Origin: Geobacter sp. UBA1603
Lineage (GTDB): Bacteria; Desulfobacterota; Desulfuromonadia; Geobacterales; Pseudopelobacteraceae
NCBI GenBank assembly: GCA_002322035.1
Contig: DCNF01000017.1
Location: forward strand, 14,918 to 24,927
DNA: 10,010 bases
Direction of reading: 5' to 3'
Under the pieces are notes generated by a model. The model was not told the origin of the DNA. It worked only from the letters and a program-made list of their open reading frames with translations, and did no database searches. Positions 1 through 5,411 of the stretch are shown here, one piece after another (within the stretch, counting starts at the first letter, position 1; each line of letters begins with the position of its first letter). A program made the position numbers and the translations under genes.

Positions 1-207
1 GCAACCGACGAGTATGTCGACATGCTGGCTGCCGGCATCATCGACCCGACCAAAGTTTCCCGTTCGGCCCTGCAGAACGCTGCTTCAATCGCCGGTCTGA
101 TGCTGACCACCGAAGCGCTCATCGCCGAGAAGCCGAAAGAGGAAGCCCCGATGCCGGCAATGCCGGGCGGGATGGGTGGCATGGGCGGCATGGGCGGCAT
201 GTACTAA
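1..207 (+). CDS. groL: Chaperonin GroEL, C-terminal fragment (5' end outside window)
   Basis: The reading frame is open from base 1 and gives the last 68 residues of the 60-kDa chaperonin, the cytoplasmic ATP-driven folding machine that works with GroES. The visible part is the end of the equatorial domain, with the family hallmark stretch around [18 protein letters not shown] and then [13 protein letters not shown], followed by a short linker rich in K, E and P. The protein ends in a flexible Gly-Gly-Met tail (four GGM units, then Tyr), typical of bacterial GroEL, which projects into the folding cavity. ATP-binding and substrate-binding regions lie upstream of the window. A TAA stop at 205-207 is followed by a long trailer ending in a terminator, so groEL is probably the last gene of its (groES-groEL) operon. 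Identification is secure; only the missing 5' part is unknown. Confidence 0.97.
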   Translation, partial: ATDEYVDMLAAGIIDPTKVSRSALQNAASIAGLMLTTEALIAEKPKEEAPMPAMPGGMGGMGGMGGMY

Positions 208-221
208 GAGAGAAAACGCCG

Positions 222-320
222 CTTTTCCGCCAGCTCGGCGTTGCCTTCGTCAATCTCTTGTGCGGCGTAGCGCTGCTACGCCTCCGCGCTCTTCTTCTGC
301 GCCTTGATCTGACGAAAAAT
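222..320. repeat. Intergenic imperfect inverted repeat with nested central hairpin (copy 1)
   Basis: This lies in the trailer of groEL. At its centre is a perfect 8-bp stem with a 3-base loop: GGCGTAGC at 264-271 and GCTACGCC at 275-282. Outer arms also pair in part: TTTTC at 223-227 with GAAAA at 314-318, and CGGCG at 236-240 with CGCC(T) at 300-304. The whole could fold as one long cruciform or, in RNA, a long branched hairpin. On the minus strand its centre reads GAGGCGTAG, close to the centre of the element at 5245-5367. It has no coding character. From memory, such GCGTA/TACGC-centred intergenic elements are common in Geobacter-type genomes, but I cannot verify the family here. Confidence 0.6.
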
Positions 321-336
321 CGACGCTCTCGGTGAA

Positions 337-375
337 GTCATTATGACCTGCCGGATCATATGAAACATACGTATG
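337..375. other. Cluster of three short AT-rich palindromes
   Basis: Three perfect palindromes lie within 39 bases between the groEL trailer repeat and the terminator: GTCATTATGAC (337-347, odd centre), TCATATGA (356-363) and CATACGTATG (366-375). All share a CAT/ATG core. They could be operator half-sites for a dimeric regulator or small hairpins in the groEL trailer RNA. No promoter with convincing -35/-10 spacing was found around them, so any function is conjecture. Confidence 0.35.
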
Positions 376-385
376 AAAAAGAGAA

Positions 386-416
386 GGTCGGGAGCGAAAG
401 CTTCCGGCCTTTTTTT
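386..416 (+). terminator. groL: Rho-independent terminator downstream of groEL
   Basis: A 10-bp stem with two G-U wobbles is formed by GGTCGGGAGC (386-395) and GCTTCCGGCC (400-409). It is closed by a stable GAAA tetraloop and followed directly by seven T residues (410-416). This is a classic intrinsic terminator and separates the groE operon from the cupin-hemH genes. Confidence 0.9.
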
Positions 417-466
417 GTTGCCCCCTCGGCGGCGTGAAGGTACTATTCCTGGTGGAGGTGCACAAT

Positions 467-784
467 ATGGACCTGATTGGAAAAGCCCTGACCATGAATG
501 AACTGGTCGCCTATAGCGATGGTTCCGTGGTCAGCAAGACCCTGATTGACAAGAAGATCGGCACCCTGACCCTGTTTTCGTTCGATGCCGGCCAGGGACT
601 CTCCGAGCATACAGCCCCCTACGATGCATTTGTCCAGGTGGTGGACGGCGAGGCGGAAATCACCATCAACGGCACCCCGCATACCGTCGGCTGCGGCCAG
701 ATGATCATCATGCCGGCCCATGTTCCCCATGAGCTGAAAGCGGTCAAGCCGTTCAAGATGCTGCTGGTCATGATCAGGGCCTGA
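467..784 (+). CDS. Small single-domain cupin protein
   Basis: A 105-residue protein made almost entirely of one cupin (double-stranded beta-helix) domain. The start at 467 is chosen because a strong ribosome site, GGAGGT at 454-459, lies 7 bases upstream; an in-frame ATG-like start further upstream (434) has none. The first cupin motif is seen around residues 42-61 ([20 protein letters not shown], with His48) and the second around 77-89 ([13 protein letters not shown], with His85 and His88). The set of metal ligands is partial compared with the classical HxH...E...H pattern, so a metal may be bound by His48, His85 and His88 or not at all. There is no signal peptide, so it should be cytoplasmic. 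It ends 1 base before hemH, suggesting co-transcription and translational coupling, perhaps a link to haem or iron. The exact function cannot be assigned: cupins of this size include small-molecule sensors, isomerases and dioxygenases. Confidence 0.85.
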   Translation: MDLIGKALTMNELVAYSDGSVVSKTLIDKKIGTLTLFSFDAGQGLSEHTAPYDAFVQVVDGEAEITINGTPHTVGCGQMIIMPAHVPHELKAVKPFKMLLVMIRA

Positions 785-785
785 T

Positions 786-1739
786 ATGGCAGACACGACT
801 GCGGTACTTCTGCTCCAGATGGGGGGACCGGACTCGCTTGAGGCGGTCGAGCCGTTCCTGCTCAACCTGTTCACCGACCGGGATATCATCACAATCGGCC
901 CCGCCTTCCTCCAGCCGCTGATCGCCCGTGTGATTGTTCGCAGGCGGGCCCCGAGAGTACGGGAAAACTACCGTCAAATCGGCGGGAAATCCCCCTTGGC
1001 GGATCTGACCAGCCAGCAGGCGCAAGCGCTTGAGCAGGCATTGGGAAGCACCTACCGCTGCATGGTGGCAATGCGCTACTGGAAGCCGTCGACAGCCGAG
1101 GCCCTGAACGCCGTTGAGGCGGAAGGAATCCGGCGCATCATCGCCCTTTCTCTCTACCCTCACTTTTCATGGGCCACTTCCGGCTCAAGCATTAACGAAC
1201 TCGAGCGGGAAATGAAACGCCGGCAGTTGCCGGCTGACATAACGGTTGTCCGCAGTTTTTTCGACCATCCGCTCTATATCGACGCCCTGGCCGAAAAGAT
1301 CGAGGCCGGACTTTCTGCCTTCCCGGACCGTTCGCGTGTCCAGCTCTTTTTCTCGGCCCATTCCCTGCCGCAATCATTCATCGACAGCGGCGATCCTTAT
1401 CTCGACCATATCACGACAACCGTACGGCTGGTGATGGAGCGTTTCGGTGGGGTGTCGCACCATCTGGCATTTCAGTCACGGGCCGGGCCGGTCAAATGGC
1501 TCGAGCCGTCCACAGAAGAAAAACTGAAGGAACTTGCTTCAAAAGGATTCCGGGAGGTTTTGATGGTGCCGCTCTCGTTTGTGTCCGACCACATCGAAAC
1601 TTTGCATGAAATTGACATTGAGTACCGCGAGGAGGCTCACCGGCTGGGCATTACCGACTTCCGGCGCATGGAGTCGCTCAACAGCTCCGCGACCTTCATC
1701 CGCTGCCTGGAGGCACTGGTCAGAAACGCCGGAGCATAA
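786..1739 (+). CDS. hemH: Ferrochelatase
   Basis: A 317-residue enzyme that inserts Fe2+ into a porphyrin (protoporphyrin IX, or coproporphyrin in some lineages) at the end of haem synthesis. That fits an organism with a high haem demand. Family signatures are clear: an N-terminal [18 protein letters not shown] stretch (residues 8-25), the central [12 protein letters not shown] loop, and the active-site segment [10 protein letters not shown] with His192, matching the iron-binding His of Bacillus HemH (His183). The second active-site motif, [12 protein letters not shown], holds Glu271, matching Bacillus Glu264. Length is normal for a soluble bacterial ferrochelatase, with no C-terminal 2Fe-2S or membrane extension. 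The ATG at 786 follows the cupin stop with one base between and has only a weak ribosome site, which fits translational coupling. It converges on the HU gene; the hairpin between them has no T-tract on this strand. Confidence 0.96.
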   Translation: MADTTAVLLLQMGGPDSLEAVEPFLLNLFTDRDIITIGPAFLQPLIARVIVRRRAPRVRENYRQIGGKSPLADLTSQQAQALEQALGSTYRCMVAMRYWKPSTAEALNAVEAEGIRRIIALSLYPHFSWATSGSSINELEREMKRRQLPADITVVRSFFDHPLYIDALAEKIEAGLSAFPDRSRVQLFFSAHSLPQSFIDSGDPYLDHITTTVRLVMERFGGVSHHLAFQSRAGPVKWLEPSTEEKLKELASKGFREVLMVPLSFVSDHIETLHEIDIEYREEAHRLGITDFRRMESLNSSATFIRCLEALVRNAGA

Positions 1740-1759
1740 GAAACGATCAGCAGATCAGA

Positions 1760-1787
1760 TAAAAAAAGCCCCCGGTAACCGGGGGCT
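1760..1787 (-). terminator. Intrinsic terminator of the HU gene, between convergent hemH and HU
   Basis: A perfect 9-bp GC-rich stem, AGCCCCCGG (1767-1775) with CCGGGGGCT (1779-1787), has a 3-base loop. On the minus strand it is followed by a run of T (complement of the A run at 1761-1766), so it is a strong rho-independent terminator for HU. On the plus strand there is no T-tract, but the hairpin may still mark the 3' end of the cupin-hemH transcript. Confidence 0.9.
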
Positions 1788-1816
1788 GAACAGTTCACAC
1801 ATTCGCAGAAAAGCTA

Positions 1817-2119
1817 CTACTTCTTCTTGGCCGGTTTGGCAGCAGCCTTCGCCTTGAGGTCTTTGAGCGCTTTTCCGGGAGTAAACTTGCCGGAAGTTTT
1901 TGCAGCGATCTTGATGGCCTTGCCGGTCTGGGGATTGCGCCCGGTACGGGCTTTGCGGGTGACCGAGCTGAATGTGCCGAAGCCGACCAGCGTCACCTTG
2001 TCGCCGGCCTTGATCGCTGCGGTTGTTTCTGCGATGAAGCCGTTCAGCGCCTTTTCGGCCTGAACCTTGGTGATGCCTGCCGCTACTGCCATTTTTGCCA
2101 CGAGATCAGCCTTTTTCAT
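1817..2119 (-). CDS. hup: HU-family DNA-binding protein with short basic tail
   Basis: A 100-residue nucleoid protein of the HU/IHF family that bends and wraps DNA as a dimer. Visible family features are the N-terminal helices (MKKADLVAKMAVAAGITKVQ), the VTLVGFGTFSSVTRKARTGRNPQTG segment (about residues 42-66) with the GFGTF turn and the RNPQTG beta-arm that enters the minor groove, and the KFTPGKALKD end of the core. Beyond the usual length of about 90 there is a tail of roughly 10-12 residues rich in Lys and Ala, ending PAKKK. The start at 2119 is set by a strong AGGAGGGT ribosome site 5 to 12 bases upstream; a longer in-frame extension to 2158 lacks one. The gene is monocistronic, with its own promoter and terminator. 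Confidence 0.96.
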   Translation of the reverse strand: MKKADLVAKMAVAAGITKVQAEKALNGFIAETTAAIKAGDKVTLVGFGTFSSVTRKARTGRNPQTGKAIKIAAKTSGKFTPGKALKDLKAKAAAKPAKKK

Positions 2120-2144
2120 AGACCCTCCTGAATATGAATTTTGC

Positions 2145-2174
2145 CTTATATAACACATCTGTAAACGACTTCAA
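2145..2174 (-). promoter_or_regulatory. Candidate sigma70-type promoter of HU
   Basis: Reading on the minus strand, TTGAAG (complement of 2169-2174) lies 18 bases from TATAAG (complement of 2145-2150). This would start transcription about 20 bases upstream of the HU start codon. The -10 matches consensus at five of six positions and the -35 at four of six. The alternative TTGCTT-17-TGTTAT in the same place is weaker. Inferred from sequence only. Confidence 0.45.
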
Positions 2175-2203
2175 GCAAAATATTGCCGATTTTCCGGCCG
2201 GGC

Positions 2204-2223
2204 TTCACATTTTTTCACATTTT
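2204..2223 (+). promoter_or_regulatory. Perfect 10-bp tandem repeat, candidate response-regulator operator
   Basis: The decamer TTCACATTTT occurs twice head to tail with no spacer (2204-2213 and 2214-2223). The next ten bases (CTTTATAACA) look like a degenerate third unit. Direct repeats with a period of one helical turn are how OmpR/PhoB-family regulators commonly bind, and the operon that starts just downstream encodes such a regulator. The repeat covers the predicted -35 and spacer of the operon's promoter, a position that fits repression, or activation at a variant promoter. The binding partner is inferred, not shown. Confidence 0.5.
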
Positions 2224-2232
2224 CTTTATAAC
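2204..2232 (+). promoter_or_regulatory. Promoter of the Spy-like / two-component operon
   Basis: TTCACA (2204-2209) and TATAAC (2227-2232), each five of six to the sigma70 consensus, are separated by the ideal 17 bases. Predicted start is near 2239, leaving a leader of about 50 bases before the ATG at 2292. The region upstream is AT-rich relative to the genes. It is divergent from the HU promoter. Confidence 0.6.
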
Positions 2233-2291
2233 ATCTCCGAACCAAAACAGTACCATGACCATACCATTTAACGACAACAGGAGGCATGACA

Positions 2292-2738
2292 ATGAAAAAA
2301 CGTATCGCAGGCGTGGCAGCAGTGGCGGCAATGGCAGTGCTGACAGCCCTCACCGGAGCGGCATCAGCCCAGGGACGCATGGCTCGTGGCGGGTGTTCCG
2401 AATGCGCCCAGAACGGTGCACAGAATGACCAGTTCCGCGCCTTTCAGCAGAGTACCATCGATCTGCGCCAGGACATGATGAACAAACGCTTCGAACTGCA
2501 GCGCGAGAATCTCAAGGCATCACCGGATTCGGCAAAACTTGCGGCATTGCAGGCTGACATCAGCTCAATCCAGTCCAGAATCAATGAAATCAGAATTCAG
2601 AGTGGACTCCCTGACAAAGGGAAACGGGACGGCGAATGCTTCCAGGGCAACAGGAACTGCCTCCCCGCAGGTGCCATGGGAGGATGCAACGGCCAGCCCT
2701 GCGGCGACCAGCCCTGCAAGCAGCAGAGCCGGCGTTAG
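2292..2738 (+). CDS. Secreted Spy/CpxP-like periplasmic protein, cysteine-rich
   Basis: A 148-residue exported protein. A signal peptide is clear: MKKR, a hydrophobic Ala/Val/Leu core, then a cut after AASA (residue 26). The mature middle (about 46-105) is a charged, helix-forming stretch with the Spy/CpxP/ZraP style FRAFQQSTIDLRQDMMNKRFELQRE followed by an L/A/I-rich helix, the pattern of periplasmic heavy-metal sensors and ATP-independent chaperones. Unusually, it has seven cysteines: Cys35 and Cys38 (CSEC) before the helices, Cys116 and Cys123 after, and a terminal CxxxxCxxxxC (132, 137, 142) built on a repeated QPC. These could bind metal or form disulfides. Start: AGGAGG at 2279-2284 is 7 bases from ATG 2292 but only 1 from ATG 2286, so 2292 is preferred. 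It is first in an operon with a PepSY-like gene and a two-component pair, so it is probably both a target of the regulator and an accessory to the sensor, as CpxP is to CpxA. That last role is inference. Confidence 0.75.
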   Translation: MKKRIAGVAAVAAMAVLTALTGAASAQGRMARGGCSECAQNGAQNDQFRAFQQSTIDLRQDMMNKRFELQRENLKASPDSAKLAALQADISSIQSRINEIRIQSGLPDKGKRDGECFQGNRNCLPAGAMGGCNGQPCGDQPCKQQSRR

Positions 2739-2754
2739 CAGGTAAGAAGCCCCG

Positions 2755-3129
2755 ATGAGCATTCCGAAATCCATCGCCCTGCTGGCATCAGTTGCCGCCC
2801 TTATGGCACCGGCAATACCGGTCATCGCAGCCGGACCTGACAACCAGCAGTTCCGGGATCGTGAGCAGTGCCGCACCGAACGCGGCCCCTGCTCTCCCGG
2901 ACGCTGTGGAAAACGGCGGGGTGACTGGTACGGAGCACGCCGGCCGGTTTCGACACCGGAGGAAGCCCGGGAACTGCTCCGGCACCATTTTTCCGGCGAT
3001 GGAAACAGTATCGCAAACCTGGCCGAACGGCGCTGGCGCTACGAGGCAGACATTATCGATCCCCGCGGCAGCGTGATCGACAGGGTCATGATCGACAAGC
3101 GCTCGGGCCGTATCAGGTCAATTTTCTGA
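2755..3129 (+). CDS. Small secreted protein with PepSY-like C-terminal domain
   Basis: A 124-residue protein with an N-terminal signal peptide (hydrophobic residues 6-25, likely cut after VIAA). Next comes a short basic segment with three cysteines (Cys39, Cys46, Cys51, in ERGPCSPGRC). The C-terminal 58 residues resemble a PepSY-like fold: a helix TPEEARELLRHHF, then strands around WRYEADIID, GSVIDRVMIDK and the closing SGRIRSIF. PepSY-type domains in small exported proteins often bind or inhibit periplasmic partners. The gene starts 17 bases after the Spy-like gene's stop and has only a weak ribosome site, so translation may depend on the upstream gene. It lies 18 bases before the response regulator. 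Like its neighbour it is exported and Cys-containing, which suggests a shared envelope job in metal or redox stress; this is inferred from context. The PepSY match is by pattern only. Confidence 0.7.
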   Translation: MSIPKSIALLASVAALMAPAIPVIAAGPDNQQFRDREQCRTERGPCSPGRCGKRRGDWYGARRPVSTPEEARELLRHHFSGDGNSIANLAERRWRYEADIIDPRGSVIDRVMIDKRSGRIRSIF

Positions 3130-3147
3130 TTATTCCCGGGAGAGACC

Positions 3148-3852
3148 GTGATCCCACCTGTACTGGTTGTCGAGGATGACCACAAACTGGCCCGGATTGT
3201 CCGGGCCTACCTGGAAGCGGCCGATTTCCGGGTCAGCCACGCCGATACTGGACGTGACGCACTTCGCCGGGCCGAAACCGAACTGCCACTGGCGGTTGTA
3301 CTCGACCTGGGACTGCCCGACATGAGCGGCGAAGAGCTCTGCCAGGACCTCAAGGCGCTCGGCGATATACCGATCATCATGCTGACCGCCAAATCATCGG
3401 AAGAGGAACGCCTGGCCGGGTTTGCCCTCGGTGCTGACGACTACATGGTCAAACCGGCCAGCCCCCGTGAACTGGTCTGCCGCCTGAAAGCGGTCCTCAA
3501 GCGCTATGACAGCAGCGCCACGGCAGCCGACACCCCCAGCTCCTACAATCGTGGAAGCCTGGTCCTTGACAGCCGCCGCCACCAGGTGACACAAAACGGG
3601 GAGATCCTTCCCCTGACCCCGACCGAATTTAAACTGCTGCAGACCCTTGCAACATCACCCTACCGAACCTTTACCCGCGACGAGCTCGTATCCAAGGCCC
3701 TCGGCTACCAGTTTGAGGGGTATGAACGGAGTATTGACGCCCATATTAAAAACCTGCGACAGAAGCTCGAAGCTGATCCGAAAAACCCGGTCTGGCTGAA
3801 AACGGTCTATGGCGTAGGATACCAGTTCTGCGGAGACCGGGATGCGCGCTAG
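3148..3852 (+). CDS. OmpR/PhoB-family response regulator
   Basis: A 234-residue cytoplasmic transcription factor. The N-terminal receiver domain (about 4-120) has the acidic pair Asp10-Asp11, phospho-acceptor Asp53 in VLDLGLPDMSGEE, the switch Thr80 in IIMLTAK and Lys102 in DDYMVKPASPREL. The C-terminal winged-helix DNA-binding domain (about 135-230) has the family marks LPLTPTEFKLLQTLATSP, TRDELVSKALGY, RSIDAHIKNLRQKLE and the closing VYGVGYQF hairpin. Translation starts at GTG 3148 behind a GGGAGAG ribosome site. It overlaps the kinase gene by 11 bases, the usual arrangement for a cognate pair. The tandem TTCACATTTT upstream of the operon is the best local candidate for its binding site. 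Sequence and setting recall CpxR/BaeR/RstA-type envelope-stress regulators, but the signal is not known. Confidence 0.96.
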   Translation: MIPPVLVVEDDHKLARIVRAYLEAADFRVSHADTGRDALRRAETELPLAVVLDLGLPDMSGEELCQDLKALGDIPIIMLTAKSSEEERLAGFALGADDYMVKPASPRELVCRLKAVLKRYDSSATAADTPSSYNRGSLVLDSRRHQVTQNGEILPLTPTEFKLLQTLATSPYRTFTRDELVSKALGYQFEGYERSIDAHIKNLRQKLEADPKNPVWLKTVYGVGYQFCGDRDAR

Positions 3853-5209
3853 CCTGCGCGGCAAACTGCTGGTGCTGTTGCTGGCGGTTGCGACCGTTGC
3901 CCTGTCAGCGGCTGTTCTCCTGCGAGAGTTTATCATCAGCGATTTTAACCGTTATATGGACGGTGAGTTTCAGGACCGGGTCCAGCGGACGGTGGCCCTT
4001 TTCGAAGGCCGCTATGAAGCTGACGGCTCCTGGCGGCGGGAGACACTGGTCAATGATATGGCCTGGGCACTGCAGATGGGGTTGGACGGACGCCTGCTCG
4101 ACAGGGATGGACACGTCGTCATTGACACTCCGGCCGCATTCGAACGCCTCTCGCCCCTGACCCGCAAGCGGGTGCTCGACACAAGCGGCTACAGCCCCGG
4201 CCAGGTTGATGGCCAACTGACCCCCTACCCGCTACTGCTCAAGGGCGATGAGATCGGGGCGCTTGAGTTAAGGCCGCTCCACCCGGTAAAGGAACAGTAT
4301 TTTGTCAGGTCATCAAACAGATTTCTGATCCTCTCCCTCGCCATACTCGGTCTTTTTGTCGCCGCCGTAAGCTATGTGGCCTCCCGCCGGATGGCACGAC
4401 CGATTCTCTCACTTGCCTCCGCAGCCGAAGAGATTGCCGGCGGCAATCTGGCCCGGCGGGTTACATGCGGCGGCACTGATGAGATCGGAAGCCTGTCTGC
4501 CAGTTTCAACCGCATGGCGGACGCCATAGAATCCCAGGAAAAACTGAGACGGCGCCTGCTCTCCAGTGCGGCCCACGAACTGCGCACACCGCTTGCTGTC
4601 ATCTCGGGCGAACTGGAAGGGATGATCGACGGGGTCCTGCCGGTCGACCGTGCCGGACTCCAATCCATGCATGACGAGACACTCAGGCTGACAACGATCC
4701 TTAACGGCCTGGACGATCTGACCAGAGCCGAGTCGAGCCTGCTGTCACTGCAGCGGACACAGATAGAGCTCAGGCCTTTTCTTACGGCACTTGCGGCCCG
4801 ATTCGACCGGATGTTTGCCGAAAAACGGGCCGTGCTGATCACCGACTGCCCCGCGGATCTGACGCTCCATGCCGATCCTGACCGTTTAAGCCAGATGATC
4901 ATCAACCTGGTGGGCAATGCCCACAAAGCGCTGCCCAGCGGCGGGAGAACGTGCCTGGTGGCCCTGCGGGACAAAAACCGGGTTGTTATCCAGGTTTCAG
5001 ACAACGGCAGCGGGATCAGCCCGACCGACCTCCCCCACATTTTCGAGCGCTTCTACAAAGCGGGTGGAAACGGCCTGGGACTGGGGCTCGCCATCACCCG
5101 TGAACTGGCAGCCGCCCATGGTGCTGAAATTGACGTCAGCAGCACTCCCGGCAAGGGCAGCACGTTCCGGATATCCTTCCCAACCGGGAGCAGGCATCCC
5201 GACAGTTGA
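3842..5209 (+). CDS. Membrane sensor histidine kinase (HAMP, HisKA, HATPase)
   Basis: A 455-residue inner-membrane kinase, partner of the regulator it overlaps. Order of parts: first membrane helix at about residues 8-28; a periplasmic sensor domain of about 130 residues (30-158), with a MGLDGRLLDRDGHVVIDT pattern like a PAS/PDC-type fold; second helix at about 161-180; HAMP linker to about 235; HisKA dimer domain with phospho-accepting His245 in SSAAHELRTPLAV; and the ATP-binding domain with N-box Asn359 (NLVGNAHKAL), G1 Asp387 (SDNGSGI), an F-box (IFERFYKAG) and the G2 loop GNGLGLGLAI. All catalytic motifs are intact. No cysteine or histidine cluster marks the sensor domain, so metal, if it is the signal, may be reported by the two Cys-rich exported proteins encoded upstream. 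The stop overlaps a possible promoter for the cyclophilin gene. Confidence 0.95.
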   Translation: MRASLRGKLLVLLLAVATVALSAAVLLREFIISDFNRYMDGEFQDRVQRTVALFEGRYEADGSWRRETLVNDMAWALQMGLDGRLLDRDGHVVIDTPAAFERLSPLTRKRVLDTSGYSPGQVDGQLTPYPLLLKGDEIGALELRPLHPVKEQYFVRSSNRFLILSLAILGLFVAAVSYVASRRMARPILSLASAAEEIAGGNLARRVTCGGTDEIGSLSASFNRMADAIESQEKLRRRLLSSAAHELRTPLAVISGELEGMIDGVLPVDRAGLQSMHDETLRLTTILNGLDDLTRAESSLLSLQRTQIELRPFLTALAARFDRMFAEKRAVLITDCPADLTLHADPDRLSQMIINLVGNAHKALPSGGRTCLVALRDKNRVVIQVSDNGSGISPTDLPHIFERFYKAGGNGLGLGLAITRELAAAHGAEIDVSSTPGKGSTFRISFPTGSRHPDS

Positions 5210-5235
5210 TTTTGACGGCGGCCCTGACGTATAGT
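5206..5235 (+). promoter_or_regulatory. Candidate promoter for the cyclophilin-comF genes
   Basis: TTGATT (5206-5211) and TATAGT (5230-5235) are 18 bases apart, the first overlapping the kinase stop codon. If used, transcription would begin near 5242, so the long inverted repeat at 5245-5367 would form nearly the whole 5' leader of the cyclophilin mRNA. No terminator separates the kinase gene, so read-through is also possible. Confidence 0.35.
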
Positions 5236-5244
5236 GAGTGTCCT

Positions 5245-5367
5245 GCAAAACATTCTGAAGAGGCCGGCAGCACGGCCCACGCGAGCAAGGGAACGAGGCG
5301 TACCCGCGTGTACGTTGAATTTCAGAGCGAACAGCACCACCGCAGATCGGCCCCGCAGTAGTTTTGC
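5245..5367. repeat. Intergenic inverted repeat with nested central hairpin (copy 2)
   Basis: The ends are a perfect 7-bp inverted pair, GCAAAAC (5245-5251) and GTTTTGC (5361-5367). Further in, GGCCG (5262-5266) can pair with CGGCC (5348-5352). The centre, GAGGCGTAC...GTACGTTGA (about 5295-5318), forms a 6-bp stem of GCGTAC with GTACGT (one G-U). It fills most of the 202-base gap between the kinase and cyclophilin genes and has no coding character. Its centre resembles that of the element at 222-320 read on the other strand, though the arms differ, so they may be two members or subtypes of one repeat group. Confidence 0.6.
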
Positions 5368-5411
5368 AAGAGACTCCAACGAGAATTGACACATCATCCC
5401 GGAGGTTATTC

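Noticed and set aside
443-892. 149-codon minus-strand open frame opposite the cupin and the start of hemH
   Set aside because: It is a shadow of the cupin gene: the plus frame has a strong ribosome site and cupin motifs, and the minus frame has neither.
4372-5040. 222-codon open frame on the minus strand opposite the histidine kinase
   Set aside because: The plus strand here encodes an intact kinase with all catalytic motifs. The minus frame gives a Ser/Arg-rich product with no recognisable domain, as expected from high-GC antisense frames.
5386-5391. Perfect TTGACA just before the cyclophilin gene, as a -35 box
   Set aside because: A -10 at normal spacing would fall on or next to the start codon at 5412, after the ribosome site, so it cannot drive that gene.
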